From Pelomonas candidula (lineage in GTDB: Bacteria; Pseudomonadota; Gammaproteobacteria; Burkholderiales; Burkholderiaceae_C), in assembly GCF_043555985.1 (NCBI RefSeq), contig NZ_JBIGIC010000006.1, positions 248,001-312,000 of the forward strand: 64,000 nt of DNA, written 5' to 3'. The notes beneath the pieces were generated by a model. That model made no database searches. It had not been told where the DNA came from and was given only the letters and a program-made list of their open reading frames with translations. Below, one piece after another: positions 45,563-54,472 of this stretch (the stretch's first letter is position 1; each line of letters begins with the position of its first letter). Position numbers and translations under genes: made by a program.

Positions 45563-46297
45563 TCAATGACCTGACGGGGCTGAGGTCTTGGTCATCTGCC
45601 GGGCAATGCCGCGCAGGATGTGGACTTCCTCGTTTGTCAGGCCGGCGCGGTTGAAGAGCTGGTTCAGCCGCGGCATCAGCTTCCTGGGCGCGGCCGGGTC
45701 GAGGTAGCCGATGTCGGTCAGCGCCGTCTGCAAGTGGTCGAGCAGGCCCTGCACGGCGCGGGCGTCGGCGCGCTCGGGGTCGGGCGTGCGGGCCGCGACC
45801 TCGAAGCCACCCAGCGCCTGGCGCAGGTCGTAGGCCAGCAGTTGCACGGCCTGCGAGAGGTTCAGCGAGCCGTAGTCCGGGTGCGTCGGGATGCTGAGCA
45901 CCGCGTGGCAACGATAGACGTCTTCGTTCGCCATGCCGTAGCGCTCGGAGCCGAACACCAGCGCCAGCCGCGGTGCGGCCTCACGCGAGGCCAGCTCGGC
46001 GAACAGCGCGCGCGGCTGGTGCGTCGGCGGGCCGAAGTCGCGCGGCGTCATCGCCGTAGCGCAGGCGTAGTCGACGCCGTCCAGCGCCTCGGCCAGCGTC
46101 GGCACGACGCGGGCGCGGGCCAGGATGTCGGCCGCGCCACTGGCCATCGCGATGGCTTCCTCGTGGCACAGCACGTCGGCAAAACGCGGCGCGACGAGCA
46201 CCAGGTCGCGAAAGCCCATGACCTTCATCGCCCGCGCCGTCGCCCCGACGTTGCCGGCATGGCTGGTGTTGATGAGGACGAAGCGTGTGGATTCCAC
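45563..46297 (-). CDS. trmJ: tRNA 2'-O-methyltransferase TrmJ
   Basis: SPOUT-class enzyme methylating position 32 of tRNAs. 244 residues, GTG start giving V/MESTRFVLINTSHAGNVG. Motifs include NTSHAGNVGATARAMKVMG, LVFGSERYGMANEDVYRC and IPTHPDYGSLNLSQAVQLLAYDL (split here by position: the knotted C-terminal part). A C-terminal helical extension follows, as in TrmJ. It is divergent from suhB. Confidence 0.95.
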   Translation of the reverse strand: MESTRFVLINTSHAGNVGATARAMKVMGFRDLVLVAPRFADVLCHEEAIAMASGAADILARARVVPTLAEALDGVDYACATAMTPRDFGPPTHQPRALFAELASREAAPRLALVFGSERYGMANEDVYRCHAVLSIPTHPDYGSLNLSQAVQLLAYDLRQALGGFEVAARTPDPERADARAVQGLLDHLQTALTDIGYLDPAAPRKLMPRLNQLFNRAGLTNEEVHILRGIARQMTKTSAPSGH

Positions 46298-46321
46298 GGG
46301 GTTTCTACGGAGGCGTGCAGC

Positions 46322-46327
46322 TAGAAT
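46322..46327 (+). promoter_or_regulatory. Possible -10 element for suhB
   Basis: TAGAAT about 90 bases before the suhB ATG in the 120-base divergent region; the -35 is weak. Confidence 0.35.
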
Positions 46328-46417
46328 GCCGCGATTATCCGGGCCTGCCGTCAGTCAACCTGCCGTCGCCCGACGCTCTTTCCTCCTGTCAGCCCCTTCT
46401 TCCCAGCGAGTGCACGC

Positions 46418-47356
46418 ATGCAGCAAACGTCCCTCCATCCCATGCTCAATGTCGCCATCAAGGCGGCGCGTGCAGCCGGCGCCATCATGAACCGCGCCTC
46501 GCTGGATCTCGAGGCTCTGCGCATCAACACCAAGAGCCCGAACGACTTCGTCACCGAGGTCGACCACGCTTGCGAAGGGGTGATCATCGAGACGCTGCTG
46601 GGCGCGTACCCCGACCACGGCATCCTGGCCGAAGAGTCCGGCCGCAGCCACGGCAACAAGCATTCCGACTACGTCTGGATCATCGATCCGCTGGACGGCA
46701 CCACCAATTTCATCCACGGCTTCCCCGTGTACTGCGTGTCCATCGCGCTGGCGTTCCGCGGCAAGATCGAGCAGGCCGTCGTCTACGACCCGACCCGCAA
46801 CGACCTCTTCTACGCCACCAAGGGCCGCGGCGCCTTCCTGAACGACAAGCGCCTGCGCGTGTCCAAGCGCACACGCATGAGCGACGCGCTGATCGGCACC
46901 GGCTTCCCGTTCCGCCGCGGCGACAACTTCAAGCGCTACGTGAAGATGTTCGAGGAGGTCATGCAGCAGTGCGCCGGCCTGCGCCGCCCGGGTGCGGCCG
47001 CGCTGGACCTCTGTTATGTCGCGGCCGGCTACTACGACGCCTTCTTCGAGACCGGCCTGCAGCCCTGGGACGTCGCGGCCGGTTCGCTGATCGTCACCGA
47101 GGCCGGCGGCCTGATCGGCAACTTCACCGGCGAATCCGACTTCCTGCACCAGCGCGAAGTCGTCGCCGGCACGCCGCGCATCTACGCGCCGCTGGTGCAG
47201 ACACTGTCGCCCTACAGCCGCGTCATCAAGGAAGAAGACCTGAACGCCCCGGCGCCGGCCGCTCAGGCCGCCGAGGTCGTGCCCACGCCGGCACCCAAGA
47301 AGCGCGGCCCCGTGCGCCTGAAGAAGGCAGACCAGGGCGACGACGCGCCGGTCTGA
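46418..47356 (+). CDS. suhB: Inositol monophosphatase family protein SuhB
   Basis: 312 residues. Mg-dependent phosphatase fold with the signature DPLDGTTNFIHGFP near residue 89 and WDVAAGSLIVTEAGG near 220. In E. coli SuhB also acts in rRNA antitermination and ribosome assembly. The last ~40 residues are a Pro/Ala and Lys-rich extension (PTPAPKKRGPVRLKK) beyond the usual ~267. A terminator follows. Confidence 0.95.
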   Translation: MQQTSLHPMLNVAIKAARAAGAIMNRASLDLEALRINTKSPNDFVTEVDHACEGVIIETLLGAYPDHGILAEESGRSHGNKHSDYVWIIDPLDGTTNFIHGFPVYCVSIALAFRGKIEQAVVYDPTRNDLFYATKGRGAFLNDKRLRVSKRTRMSDALIGTGFPFRRGDNFKRYVKMFEEVMQQCAGLRRPGAAALDLCYVAAGYYDAFFETGLQPWDVAAGSLIVTEAGGLIGNFTGESDFLHQREVVAGTPRIYAPLVQTLSPYSRVIKEEDLNAPAPAAQAAEVVPTPAPKKRGPVRLKKADQGDDAPV

Positions 47357-47376
47357 CCCTCGACTTCTCCGATCTC

Positions 47377-47407
47377 GAAGCCCTCCGCGTGAGGGCTTCT
47401 TCGTTTT
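47377..47407 (+). terminator. Intrinsic terminator after suhB
   Basis: GAAGCCCTC/GAGGGCTTC, 9 bp with loop CGCGT, followed by TTCGTTTT, 21 bases after the stop. Its stem matches the hairpin before mutS (49364). Confidence 0.75.
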
Positions 47408-47576
47408 CGGCCGTGACGAAGTTGGCACCAAGTTGGACCACGGGTGAACCCGAGCTTTCGGCCGTGACTTGTGCACGGCCTACCCCCTTGGACGTGGGGG
47501 GAGGGCTGGCCAGAATGCGGGTCAACGCGGCACGACGCCGCACCGAATCCACCTGCAACCTCAAAGAAAGATTCCG

Positions 47577-47891
47577 ATGCTCGTTCGCTCCGCTCTCGCT
47601 CTCGCCCTCGCCGCTGCCGCCACGCTGGCCCACGCCGATGCCAAGGTCCTGAAGAAGGTGGCCCCGGAGTACCCGAACGAGGCCGTGAAGAAGAACATCA
47701 ATGCCGGCAGCGTGCGCGCCAAGATGACCATCGCCGGCGACGGCAAGGTCTCCAACGTCGAAGTCGTCGAAGCCGAACCCAAGCGCATCTTCGACCGCGC
47801 CGCCATCGACGCTCTGAGCCAGTGGAAGTTCGAAGGCACGGGCGCCGCCCAGACCCACGAAGTCAAGCTGGTGTTCAAGTCGGAAGACTGA
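47577..47891 (+). CDS. Secreted TonB C-terminal-domain protein
   Basis: 104 residues. A signal peptide (cleavage after THAHA-like AHADA, about residue 21) leads straight into a TonB C-terminal domain (VLKKVAPEYPNEAVKKN to FDRAAIDALSQWKFEG). The membrane anchor and Pro-rich spacer of a real TonB are missing, so it should be free in the periplasm. No exbB/exbD nearby. Function unknown; it may bind outer-membrane or peptidoglycan partners. Confidence 0.85.
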   Translation: MLVRSALALALAAAATLAHADAKVLKKVAPEYPNEAVKKNINAGSVRAKMTIAGDGKVSNVEVVEAEPKRIFDRAAIDALSQWKFEGTGAAQTHEVKLVFKSED

Positions 47892-47939
47892 ACTCCTCCC
47901 GAGACAGGGCCTTTAGCCTGTCGTTCGTGAGCAGCAACC

Positions 47940-47970
47940 AAGGCCCGCATCGCGGGCCTTGTGCTTTTAT
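47940..47970 (+). terminator. Terminator after TonB-domain gene
   Basis: AAGGCCCGC/GCGGGCCTT, 9 bp with loop ATC, followed by GTGCTTTTAT. It lies between two convergent genes and could stop both. Confidence 0.7.
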
Positions 47971-49310
47971 GGCGTCGCCCGTGGCGGCACTCGCGTCTCG
48001 AGGGGTTGAGGCATATAGCCCGGCTCGAAGCGGCAGCTCGACCCCAGCACCACCCTCGCCTTCTCGCATGCCGCGGCGATGCCGTCAGGCGTCGGTTTCC
48101 TGCCCTGGGTCGCCCAGGCCACCAGCGCTTCCATCAACGCGGCATAGGTCGGGTCGCTGAGATAGCTGTGGTCGCGGTCACCGGTGTAGGTCTGCACCAG
48201 ACCGTCCGCGTGACCGGCCGCGGCCATGGCGTGGCCAAAGCTTTCCTGTAGCTCGACCATCGCCGTCGGGTCATGGATGGCATGCACCGTCAGCACCGGC
48301 ACCGGAATGTGCCCGCCCAGGTCGGTGTCCGCCGCCAGCATCGCCACGGCCTTGGGGTCTGCCGTGTAGCGCGATACGCCGGCATTGAGCGCCTCGTCGT
48401 CCGTGGAGCCCGAGTAGCGCACGCCGGCATTGCCGAAGGGGCTGGCGCCGCCAGTGCGCTTCAACGTGATGTCCTGGAAATGCCAGGTCGCCCAGTTCAG
48501 ATGCGAGCCAATGCTGCGCTCCGGAATATGGATGACATCAACAAGCGTCTTCACCTTGGCCGCCTGCTCGGCCGTGCGCTGGGCGGCCGGCTTGTCCAGC
48601 CCCAGGCAGTCGTCTAGGCGCCTGCCCAGATACGCCGGGGTCAGCTTCGCATCGGCAGGCAGGCCGATGTTCAGCGGGTACTGCGCCTCGCTCGGCAGCG
48701 GGTGGTTGTGGCACAGGTATTGATAGACGACGCGCAGGTCGAGCCGGAAGTCGTAGCTGCGCGTGCCGCCGCCCAGCACGCCGGAAGTCAGCAGCACGGC
48801 GTCGTAGGGCCTGCCCTCGGCGAAGAGCTCGGCTCCCTTGGCCGCCACGCTCGCACCCCAGGACTGGCCGTGCAGCCAGACATGCTTGGGCTTCGCCACC
48901 TTGGCGATGAAGATCTGGCGCAGCCTTTCGGTGTCCTGCGCCGCCGCGCTCACGGCGACGCCCCCCTGCCGGTAGCTCGAAGCCGCCCAGGCGTAGCCGA
49001 GGCGGGGCATGACGGACCAGCGCTCCAGGTCCTCGGCCACGCGCCTGGCCGTCGGCGCACCGAGGAACGGCCCGCCATGGGCGTGCAGGACGAGGTCGCC
49101 GTTCCAGGCCTTGGGCATGGCGATCAGGTAGAAGGCGCCCTCACGGTCCCTGCCGGCCAGACAGGTCGCGCCCTCGCCGACACCCGGCGGGCAGGCTGTC
49201 GGCACCGGCGCGGTCTCGGCCGCGATATCGGCCGGCGCCGGCTCGATCGCCTGGGCCTGCATGCTCGTCAGTCCAGCCAGCGCAAGAGCAGCCAGCAAAG
49301 CCTTGTCCAT
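47967..49310 (-). CDS. Secreted alpha/beta hydrolase
   Basis: 447 residues from MDKALLAALALAGLTSMQAQA, a clear signal peptide. An alpha/beta-hydrolase core with the nucleophile elbow HGQSWGAS, the oxyanion region HAHGGPFLGAP and a late His in DRDHSYLSDP. Paired Cys suggest disulfides in the periplasm. The substrate is unknown. A longer frame to 49337 lies upstream of the better signal peptide start. Confidence 0.88.
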   Translation of the reverse strand: MDKALLAALALAGLTSMQAQAIEPAPADIAAETAPVPTACPPGVGEGATCLAGRDREGAFYLIAMPKAWNGDLVLHAHGGPFLGAPTARRVAEDLERWSVMPRLGYAWAASSYRQGGVAVSAAAQDTERLRQIFIAKVAKPKHVWLHGQSWGASVAAKGAELFAEGRPYDAVLLTSGVLGGGTRSYDFRLDLRVVYQYLCHNHPLPSEAQYPLNIGLPADAKLTPAYLGRRLDDCLGLDKPAAQRTAEQAAKVKTLVDVIHIPERSIGSHLNWATWHFQDITLKRTGGASPFGNAGVRYSGSTDDEALNAGVSRYTADPKAVAMLAADTDLGGHIPVPVLTVHAIHDPTAMVELQESFGHAMAAAGHADGLVQTYTGDRDHSYLSDPTYAALMEALVAWATQGRKPTPDGIAAACEKARVVLGSSCRFEPGYMPQPLETRVPPRATP

Positions 49311-49363
49311 CTTGGTCTCCAGGCAGGCGGAACCCACCGCCGCTTAAACTGCCGCCCATTCTG

Positions 49364-49387
49364 AAGCCCTCCGCCGAGGGCTTTTCC
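49364..49387 (+). terminator. Terminator-like hairpin upstream of mutS
   Basis: AAGCCCTC/GAGGGCTT, 8 bp with loop CGCC, then TTCC, only 18 bases before the mutS ATG. The same stem sequence occurs after suhB. Here it sits ahead of a gene, so it could attenuate mutS or insulate it. Confidence 0.5.
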
Positions 49388-49404
49388 ATTCCCGAACGAC
49401 GCCG

Positions 49405-51966
49405 ATGACCCAGCCCGCTGACTTCAGCGCCCACACGCCCATGATGGCCCAGTACCTGGGCCTGAAAGCCGACTTCCCGGACACGCTGTTGCTGTACCGG
49501 ATGGGCGATTTCTACGAGGTCTTCTACGACGACGCCCGCAAGTGCAACGCGCTGCTGGACATCACGCTGACGCAGCGCGGCCAGAGCGCCGGCCAGCCCG
49601 TCATCATGGCCGGCGTGCCGGTACATGCGCTGGAGAGCTATCTCGCCAAGCTCATCAAGCTGGGCGAGGCGGTGGCGATCGCCGAGCAGGTCGGCGAGGT
49701 CGGCGCCGGCAAGGGGCCGGTGGAGCGCAAGGTCGTGCGCGTCGTCACGCCGGGCACGATCACCGACACCGAATTGCTGGCCGACAAGCAGGACGCCGTG
49801 CTGCTGAGCGTCAGCGGCCACGGCCGGCGACACGGCCTGGCGTGGCTGTCGCTGACGCAGGGCGAGATCGGGCTGGCCGAGTGCAGCGACGTGGAGCTGC
49901 CCGCATGGCTGGCGCGGCTGATGCCGGCGGAGATCCTCGTCAATCGTGAGCAGCAGCCGGCGGGCGTCATGCGGGCGCGCTTCCCGGTGACGAACCGGCC
50001 GAGCTGGCAGTTCGATGGCGCTTTAGGCCAGCGCAAGCTGTGCGAACAGCTGGGCGTGGCCAACCTGCAAGGCTTCAACGCGCATGAGCTGACGCTAGCC
50101 CACGCGGCCGGCAGCGCCCTGCTGGCGTTCGCCGAGCACACGCAGGGCCGCGCGCTCGCCCACGTGCGCTCCCTACGCGTGCAGCGCGCCAGCGACCTGC
50201 TGGACCTGCCGCCTGCCACGCAGCGCAACCTGGAGCTGGTGCAGACGCTGCGCGGCGAGTCCTCACCCACCCTCTTCTCGCTGATCGACACCTGCAAGAG
50301 CGGCATGGGCAGCCGCACGCTGCGCCAGTGGCTGCGGCATCCCAAGCGCGACCGCAACGAGGCCATCGCGCGGCACAACGCCATCGCCGCACTGCATGCC
50401 GAGGGCTTCGAGCCTCTGCGCGACGCGCTCAAGTCGGTCAGCGACGTGGAGCGCATCTCGGCCCGCATCGCGCTGCGCCAGGTGCGCCCGCGCGAACTGA
50501 CCGGCCTGCGCGCGACGCTGCGGGTGCTGCCGCAGCTGCGCGCCGTGACCCCAGCTGCGCTGCGCGACGACACGCTGAACCCGCCCGGCGACATCCTCGA
50601 GCTGCTGGAGCGCGCCATCGCAGAGGAGCCGGCACTGCTGCCTCGCGACGGCGGCGTCATCGCCAACGGCTTCGACGCCGAACTGGACGAGCTGCGCGGC
50701 ATCCAGCAGAACTGCGACGGCTTCCTGCTGGACCTGGAGACGCGCGAGCGCGCCCGCACCGGCATCGCCAACCTGCGCGTGCAGTTCAACCGCGTGCACG
50801 GCTTCTACATCGAGGTCACCCAGGGCCAGGTCGACAAGGTGCCGATGGACTACCAGCGCCGCCAGACGCTGAAGAACGCCGAGCGCTACATCACGCCCGA
50901 GCTGAAGGCCTTCGAGGACAAGGCGCTGTCCGCCAACGAGCGCGCGCTGTCGCGCGAGAAGCTGCTGTACGAACAGGTCATCGACGCGCTCATCACGCGC
51001 CTGGAGCCGCTGACCGCGCTGGGCCGCACGCTGGCTGGCCTGGACGCACTGGCCGCGCTGGCCGAGCGCGCCATCACGCTGAACTGGTGCCGGCCGGAGT
51101 TTGTCTCGCAGCCCTGCCTGGAGATTGAGGCCGGCCGCCACCCGGTCGTGCAGGCCCGGCTGGCCGAGACCGGCGGCGCGGAATTCATGCCCAACGACTG
51201 CCGGCTCGATGCGCGCACCCGGCTGCTGGTCATCACCGGCCCCAACATGGGCGGCAAGAGCACGTTCATGCGGCAGGTCGCGCTGATCGCACTGCTGGCC
51301 GCCATCGGCTCCTACGTGCCGGCGACGAGCTGCCGGCTCGGGCCGATGGACGCCATCCACACCCGCATCGGCGCGGCGGACGACCTCGCCAACGCGCAGT
51401 CCACCTTCATGCTGGAGATGACCGAGGGCGCGGCCATCCTGCATTCGGCCACCGACCAGTCGCTGGTGCTGATGGACGAGATCGGCCGTGGCACGTCCAC
51501 CTTCGACGGCCTGGCGCTGGCCTCGGCCATCGCCACCCACCTGCACGACAAGACGCGCGCCTTCACGCTGTTCGCGACGCACTACTTCGAGCTGACCGAG
51601 TTCCCGGCCAAGCACCCGCTGGCGCAGAACTGGCACGTGTCGGCCGTCGAAAGCGGCGACGACATCGTCTTCCTGCACGAGCTGCAGGCCGGCCCGGCCA
51701 GCCGCAGCTACGGCGTGCAGGTGGCCAAGCTCGCCGGCATGCCCGCCAGCCTCGTGCGCCAGGCGCGTGCGACGCTGGAGGCTTTGGAGGCGCGCTCCAA
51801 CGCCGCGGACGACCAGTTCGACCTCTTCGCCGCGCCCCCGGCCCCGCCACCGCTGCCCGAACCGAGCGGACTGGTCGCGGCGCTGGACGGCATCGACCCC
51901 GACGCGCTGTCGCCGCGCGAGGCGCTGGAAGCGCTCTACAAGCTGAAGCGGCTGGCCAAAGCATGA
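49405..51966 (+). CDS. mutS: DNA mismatch repair protein MutS
   Basis: Recognises mismatches and recruits MutL. 853 residues, full length. The N-terminal mismatch-binding motif is seen as MGDFYEVFYDDA (Phe-X-Glu). The C-terminal ATPase has Walker A ITGPNMGGKSTFMRQ, LVLMDEIGRGTSTFDG and LFATHYFELTEF. Its stop overlaps the next start in ATGA. Confidence 0.98.
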   Translation: MTQPADFSAHTPMMAQYLGLKADFPDTLLLYRMGDFYEVFYDDARKCNALLDITLTQRGQSAGQPVIMAGVPVHALESYLAKLIKLGEAVAIAEQVGEVGAGKGPVERKVVRVVTPGTITDTELLADKQDAVLLSVSGHGRRHGLAWLSLTQGEIGLAECSDVELPAWLARLMPAEILVNREQQPAGVMRARFPVTNRPSWQFDGALGQRKLCEQLGVANLQGFNAHELTLAHAAGSALLAFAEHTQGRALAHVRSLRVQRASDLLDLPPATQRNLELVQTLRGESSPTLFSLIDTCKSGMGSRTLRQWLRHPKRDRNEAIARHNAIAALHAEGFEPLRDALKSVSDVERISARIALRQVRPRELTGLRATLRVLPQLRAVTPAALRDDTLNPPGDILELLERAIAEEPALLPRDGGVIANGFDAELDELRGIQQNCDGFLLDLETRERARTGIANLRVQFNRVHGFYIEVTQGQVDKVPMDYQRRQTLKNAERYITPELKAFEDKALSANERALSREKLLYEQVIDALITRLEPLTALGRTLAGLDALAALAERAITLNWCRPEFVSQPCLEIEAGRHPVVQARLAETGGAEFMPNDCRLDARTRLLVITGPNMGGKSTFMRQVALIALLAAIGSYVPATSCRLGPMDAIHTRIGAADDLANAQSTFMLEMTEGAAILHSATDQSLVLMDEIGRGTSTFDGLALASAIATHLHDKTRAFTLFATHYFELTEFPAKHPLAQNWHVSAVESGDDIVFLHELQAGPASRSYGVQVAKLAGMPASLVRQARATLEALEARSNAADDQFDLFAAPPAPPPLPEPSGLVAALDGIDPDALSPREALEALYKLKRLAKA

Positions 51967-52757
51967 GCGAGAAGGTTCTCGTCTTCTCGCACGCCAACAG
52001 CTACCCCGCCGGCTGCTACCGCGTGCTGTTCGAGCGCTGGCGCGCTGCCGGCTGGCGTGTCGAGGCGCTGGACCGCCTGGGGCATGACCCGCGCTTCCCC
52101 GTCACCGGCGACTGGCGCAAGTTGCGCGACCAGTTGCTGCACTTCATCGACACGGAGGTAAAGCCCCAAGGCCAGGTCGCGCTGGTAGGCCACTCGCTGG
52201 GCGGCATGGTGAGCCTGCTGGCCACCTGCCGCCGGCCGGAGCTTGTCAGCCGCCTCGTCATGCTCGACTCGCCGGTCGTCTCCGGCTGGAAGGCCGCTGC
52301 CGTCGCCGTTGCCAAGACGACCGGGCTGATCCATCGCTACGGCCCGTCCCGGATCGCCCGGGAGCGCCGGCACGTGTGGCCCAACCGCGAAGCGGTCTAC
52401 AAGCATTTCTCGTCCAAAAAGCTCTTCGCCCGCTGGGACCCACGGGTGCTGGCCGACTACATCGATGCCGGCTTCGAGGAGGCCGGCGGCCAGGTGCAGT
52501 TGCGCTTTCGCCGCGAGGTGGAGGCCCACGTCTACCGCACGCTGCCCCACCACCTGCCGCTGCTGTTGCGCCTGTGGCCGCCGCAGTGCCCGGTCGCCTT
52601 CGTCGGTGGCACGCGCTCGGCCGAACTGCGCCAGGCAGGCGCGGCGGCGTCCCGGAAGCTGGCCGGCGAGAACTGGCGCTGGATGGAAGGCAGCCACCTC
52701 TACCCGTTCGAGAAGCCCGACGAAACGGCGGATCTGGTGCTTGAGCTGCTGGCCTGA
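51963..52757 (+). CDS. Alpha/beta hydrolase
   Basis: 264 residues, cytoplasmic. The nucleophile elbow is GHSLGGMVS near residue 78; the start MSEKVLVFSHANSYPAG carries the oxyanion HAN motif; the catalytic His is probably in GSHLYPFEKP. It is translationally coupled to mutS, but I know of no repair role; the substrate is unknown. Confidence 0.92.
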   Translation: MSEKVLVFSHANSYPAGCYRVLFERWRAAGWRVEALDRLGHDPRFPVTGDWRKLRDQLLHFIDTEVKPQGQVALVGHSLGGMVSLLATCRRPELVSRLVMLDSPVVSGWKAAAVAVAKTTGLIHRYGPSRIARERRHVWPNREAVYKHFSSKKLFARWDPRVLADYIDAGFEEAGGQVQLRFRREVEAHVYRTLPHHLPLLLRLWPPQCPVAFVGGTRSAELRQAGAAASRKLAGENWRWMEGSHLYPFEKPDETADLVLELLA

Positions 52758-52770
52758 CGAGCCCCTCCCG

Positions 52771-52776
52771 TACAAT
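52771..52776 (+). promoter_or_regulatory. -10 element for pyrG
   Basis: TACAAT, about 45 bases before the pyrG ATG; a start near 52783 would give a short leader almost filled by a hairpin. The -35 is weak. Confidence 0.45.
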
Positions 52777-52791
52777 CAGAATTTCCCACCA

Positions 52792-52814
52792 CAGCAGCCT
52801 GTTCTGGGCTGCTG
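52792..52814 (+). promoter_or_regulatory. pyrG leader hairpin
   Basis: CAGCAGCC/GGCTGCTG, a perfect 8-bp stem with loop TGTTCTG, ending six bases before the pyrG ATG. No clear ribosome site is otherwise visible, so this stem could control translation initiation. Confidence 0.5.
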
Positions 52815-52820
52815 CAAGAC

Positions 52821-54467
52821 ATGACCAAATACGTCTTCGTCACCGGCGGTGTGGTGTCCTCCTTGGGCAAGGGCATCGCGTCGGCCTCCCTGGCTGCCAT
52901 CCTCGAATCGCGCGGCCTCAAAGTCACCCTCATCAAGCTGGACCCGTACATCAACGTCGACCCCGGCACGATGTCGCCGTTCCAGCACGGTGAAGTCTTC
53001 GTCACCGACGACGGCGCAGAAACTGACCTCGACCTCGGCCACTACGAGCGCTTCATCACCACGCGGATGAAGAAGGCCAACAACTTCACCACCGGGCAGA
53101 TCTACATGTCCGTGCTGGAGAAGGAACGCCGCGGCGACTATCTCGGCAAGACCGTGCAGGTGATCCCGCACATCACCAACGAGATGCAGGAGTTCATCCG
53201 CCGCGGTGCGGGCCAGGGCACGCCCGAGGCCGTGGACGTGGCGATCGTGGAAATCGGCGGCACGGTGGGCGACATCGAGTCCCTGCCCTTCCTCGAAGCT
53301 GCGCGCCAAATGAGCCTGAAGGCCGGCCCGAACAACGTTGCCTTCGTGCACCTGACCTACGTGCCGTGGATCGCCGCTGCCGGCGAGCTGAAGACCAAGC
53401 CCACGCAGCACACGGTGCAGAAGCTGCGCGAGATCGGCATCCAGCCCGACGCGCTGCTGTGCCGCGCCGACCGCCGCATCCCCGACGACGAGCGCGAGAA
53501 GATCTCGCTGTTCACGAACGTGCCCGAGTACGGCGTGATCTCGATGTGGGACGTGAACACCATCTACAAGGTGCCGCGTGTGCTGCACGAGCAGGGGCTG
53601 GACCAGCTCATCTGCACCAAGCTGCAGCTCAACACCAAGAGCGCGGACCTGAAGCGCTGGGACAACCTCGTCTATGAAGTCGAGAACCCCAAGGAGCAGA
53701 TCACCATCGCGATGTGCGGCAAGTACACCGATCTGTCGGACTCGTACAAGTCGCTCAACGAGGCGCTGCGCCATGCCGGCATCCACAACCATGCCGGCGT
53801 CAAGATCGAATACGTCGACAGCGAGACGCTGACGCCCGAGACGGTCTCCAGCCTGGCCCAATACGACGCCATCCTCGTGCCCGGCGGCTTCGGCAAGCGC
53901 GGCGTGGAAGGCAAGATCCTGGCCGCCCAGTACGCCCGCGAGCACAAGGTGCCGTATCTCGGCATCTGCCTGGGCATGCAGGTCGCGACCATCGAGTACG
54001 CGCGCCACATGGCCGGCCTGGAAGGCGCCAACTCCACCGAGTTCGAGCCCGACACGCCCCACCCCGTCATCGCGCTGATCGACGAATGGCAGGACGCCGA
54101 CGGCAGCATCCAGAAGCGCGATGCCAACTCCGACCTCGGCGGCACGATGCGCCTGGGCGCGCAGAGTTCCGACGTCAAGGCCGGCACGCTGGCTTATGAC
54201 ATCTACGGTCCCATCGTCACCGAGCGTCACCGCCACCGCTACGAGGCCAACGAGCACTACCTCGATCGCCTGACCAAGGCCGGCCTCGTCATCTCCGCCA
54301 TCACCCAGCGCGAGAAGCTGACCGAGATGGTCGAGCTGCCGCGCGAGGTGCACCCCTGGTTCGTCGGCGTGCAGTTCCACCCCGAGTTCAAGTCCACGCC
54401 CTGGGGCGGCCACCCGCTGTTCACGGCCTTCATCAAGGCCGCGCTGAACCACAAGCACGAGGCCTGA
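52821..54467 (+). CDS. pyrG: CTP synthase
   Basis: UTP to CTP with glutamine. 548 residues. The synthetase domain begins KYVFVTGGVVSSLGKGIASA with GVVSSLGKG as the ATP loop; the class I amidotransferase domain has Cys in LGICLGMQVATIEYA near residue 380 and His in GVQFHPEFKSTPWGGH. A leader hairpin precedes it; kdsA follows after 5 bases. Confidence 0.98.
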   Translation: MTKYVFVTGGVVSSLGKGIASASLAAILESRGLKVTLIKLDPYINVDPGTMSPFQHGEVFVTDDGAETDLDLGHYERFITTRMKKANNFTTGQIYMSVLEKERRGDYLGKTVQVIPHITNEMQEFIRRGAGQGTPEAVDVAIVEIGGTVGDIESLPFLEAARQMSLKAGPNNVAFVHLTYVPWIAAAGELKTKPTQHTVQKLREIGIQPDALLCRADRRIPDDEREKISLFTNVPEYGVISMWDVNTIYKVPRVLHEQGLDQLICTKLQLNTKSADLKRWDNLVYEVENPKEQITIAMCGKYTDLSDSYKSLNEALRHAGIHNHAGVKIEYVDSETLTPETVSSLAQYDAILVPGGFGKRGVEGKILAAQYAREHKVPYLGICLGMQVATIEYARHMAGLEGANSTEFEPDTPHPVIALIDEWQDADGSIQKRDANSDLGGTMRLGAQSSDVKAGTLAYDIYGPIVTERHRHRYEANEHYLDRLTKAGLVISAITQREKLTEMVELPREVHPWFVGVQFHPEFKSTPWGGHPLFTAFIKAALNHKHEA

Positions 54468-54472
54468 TCACC

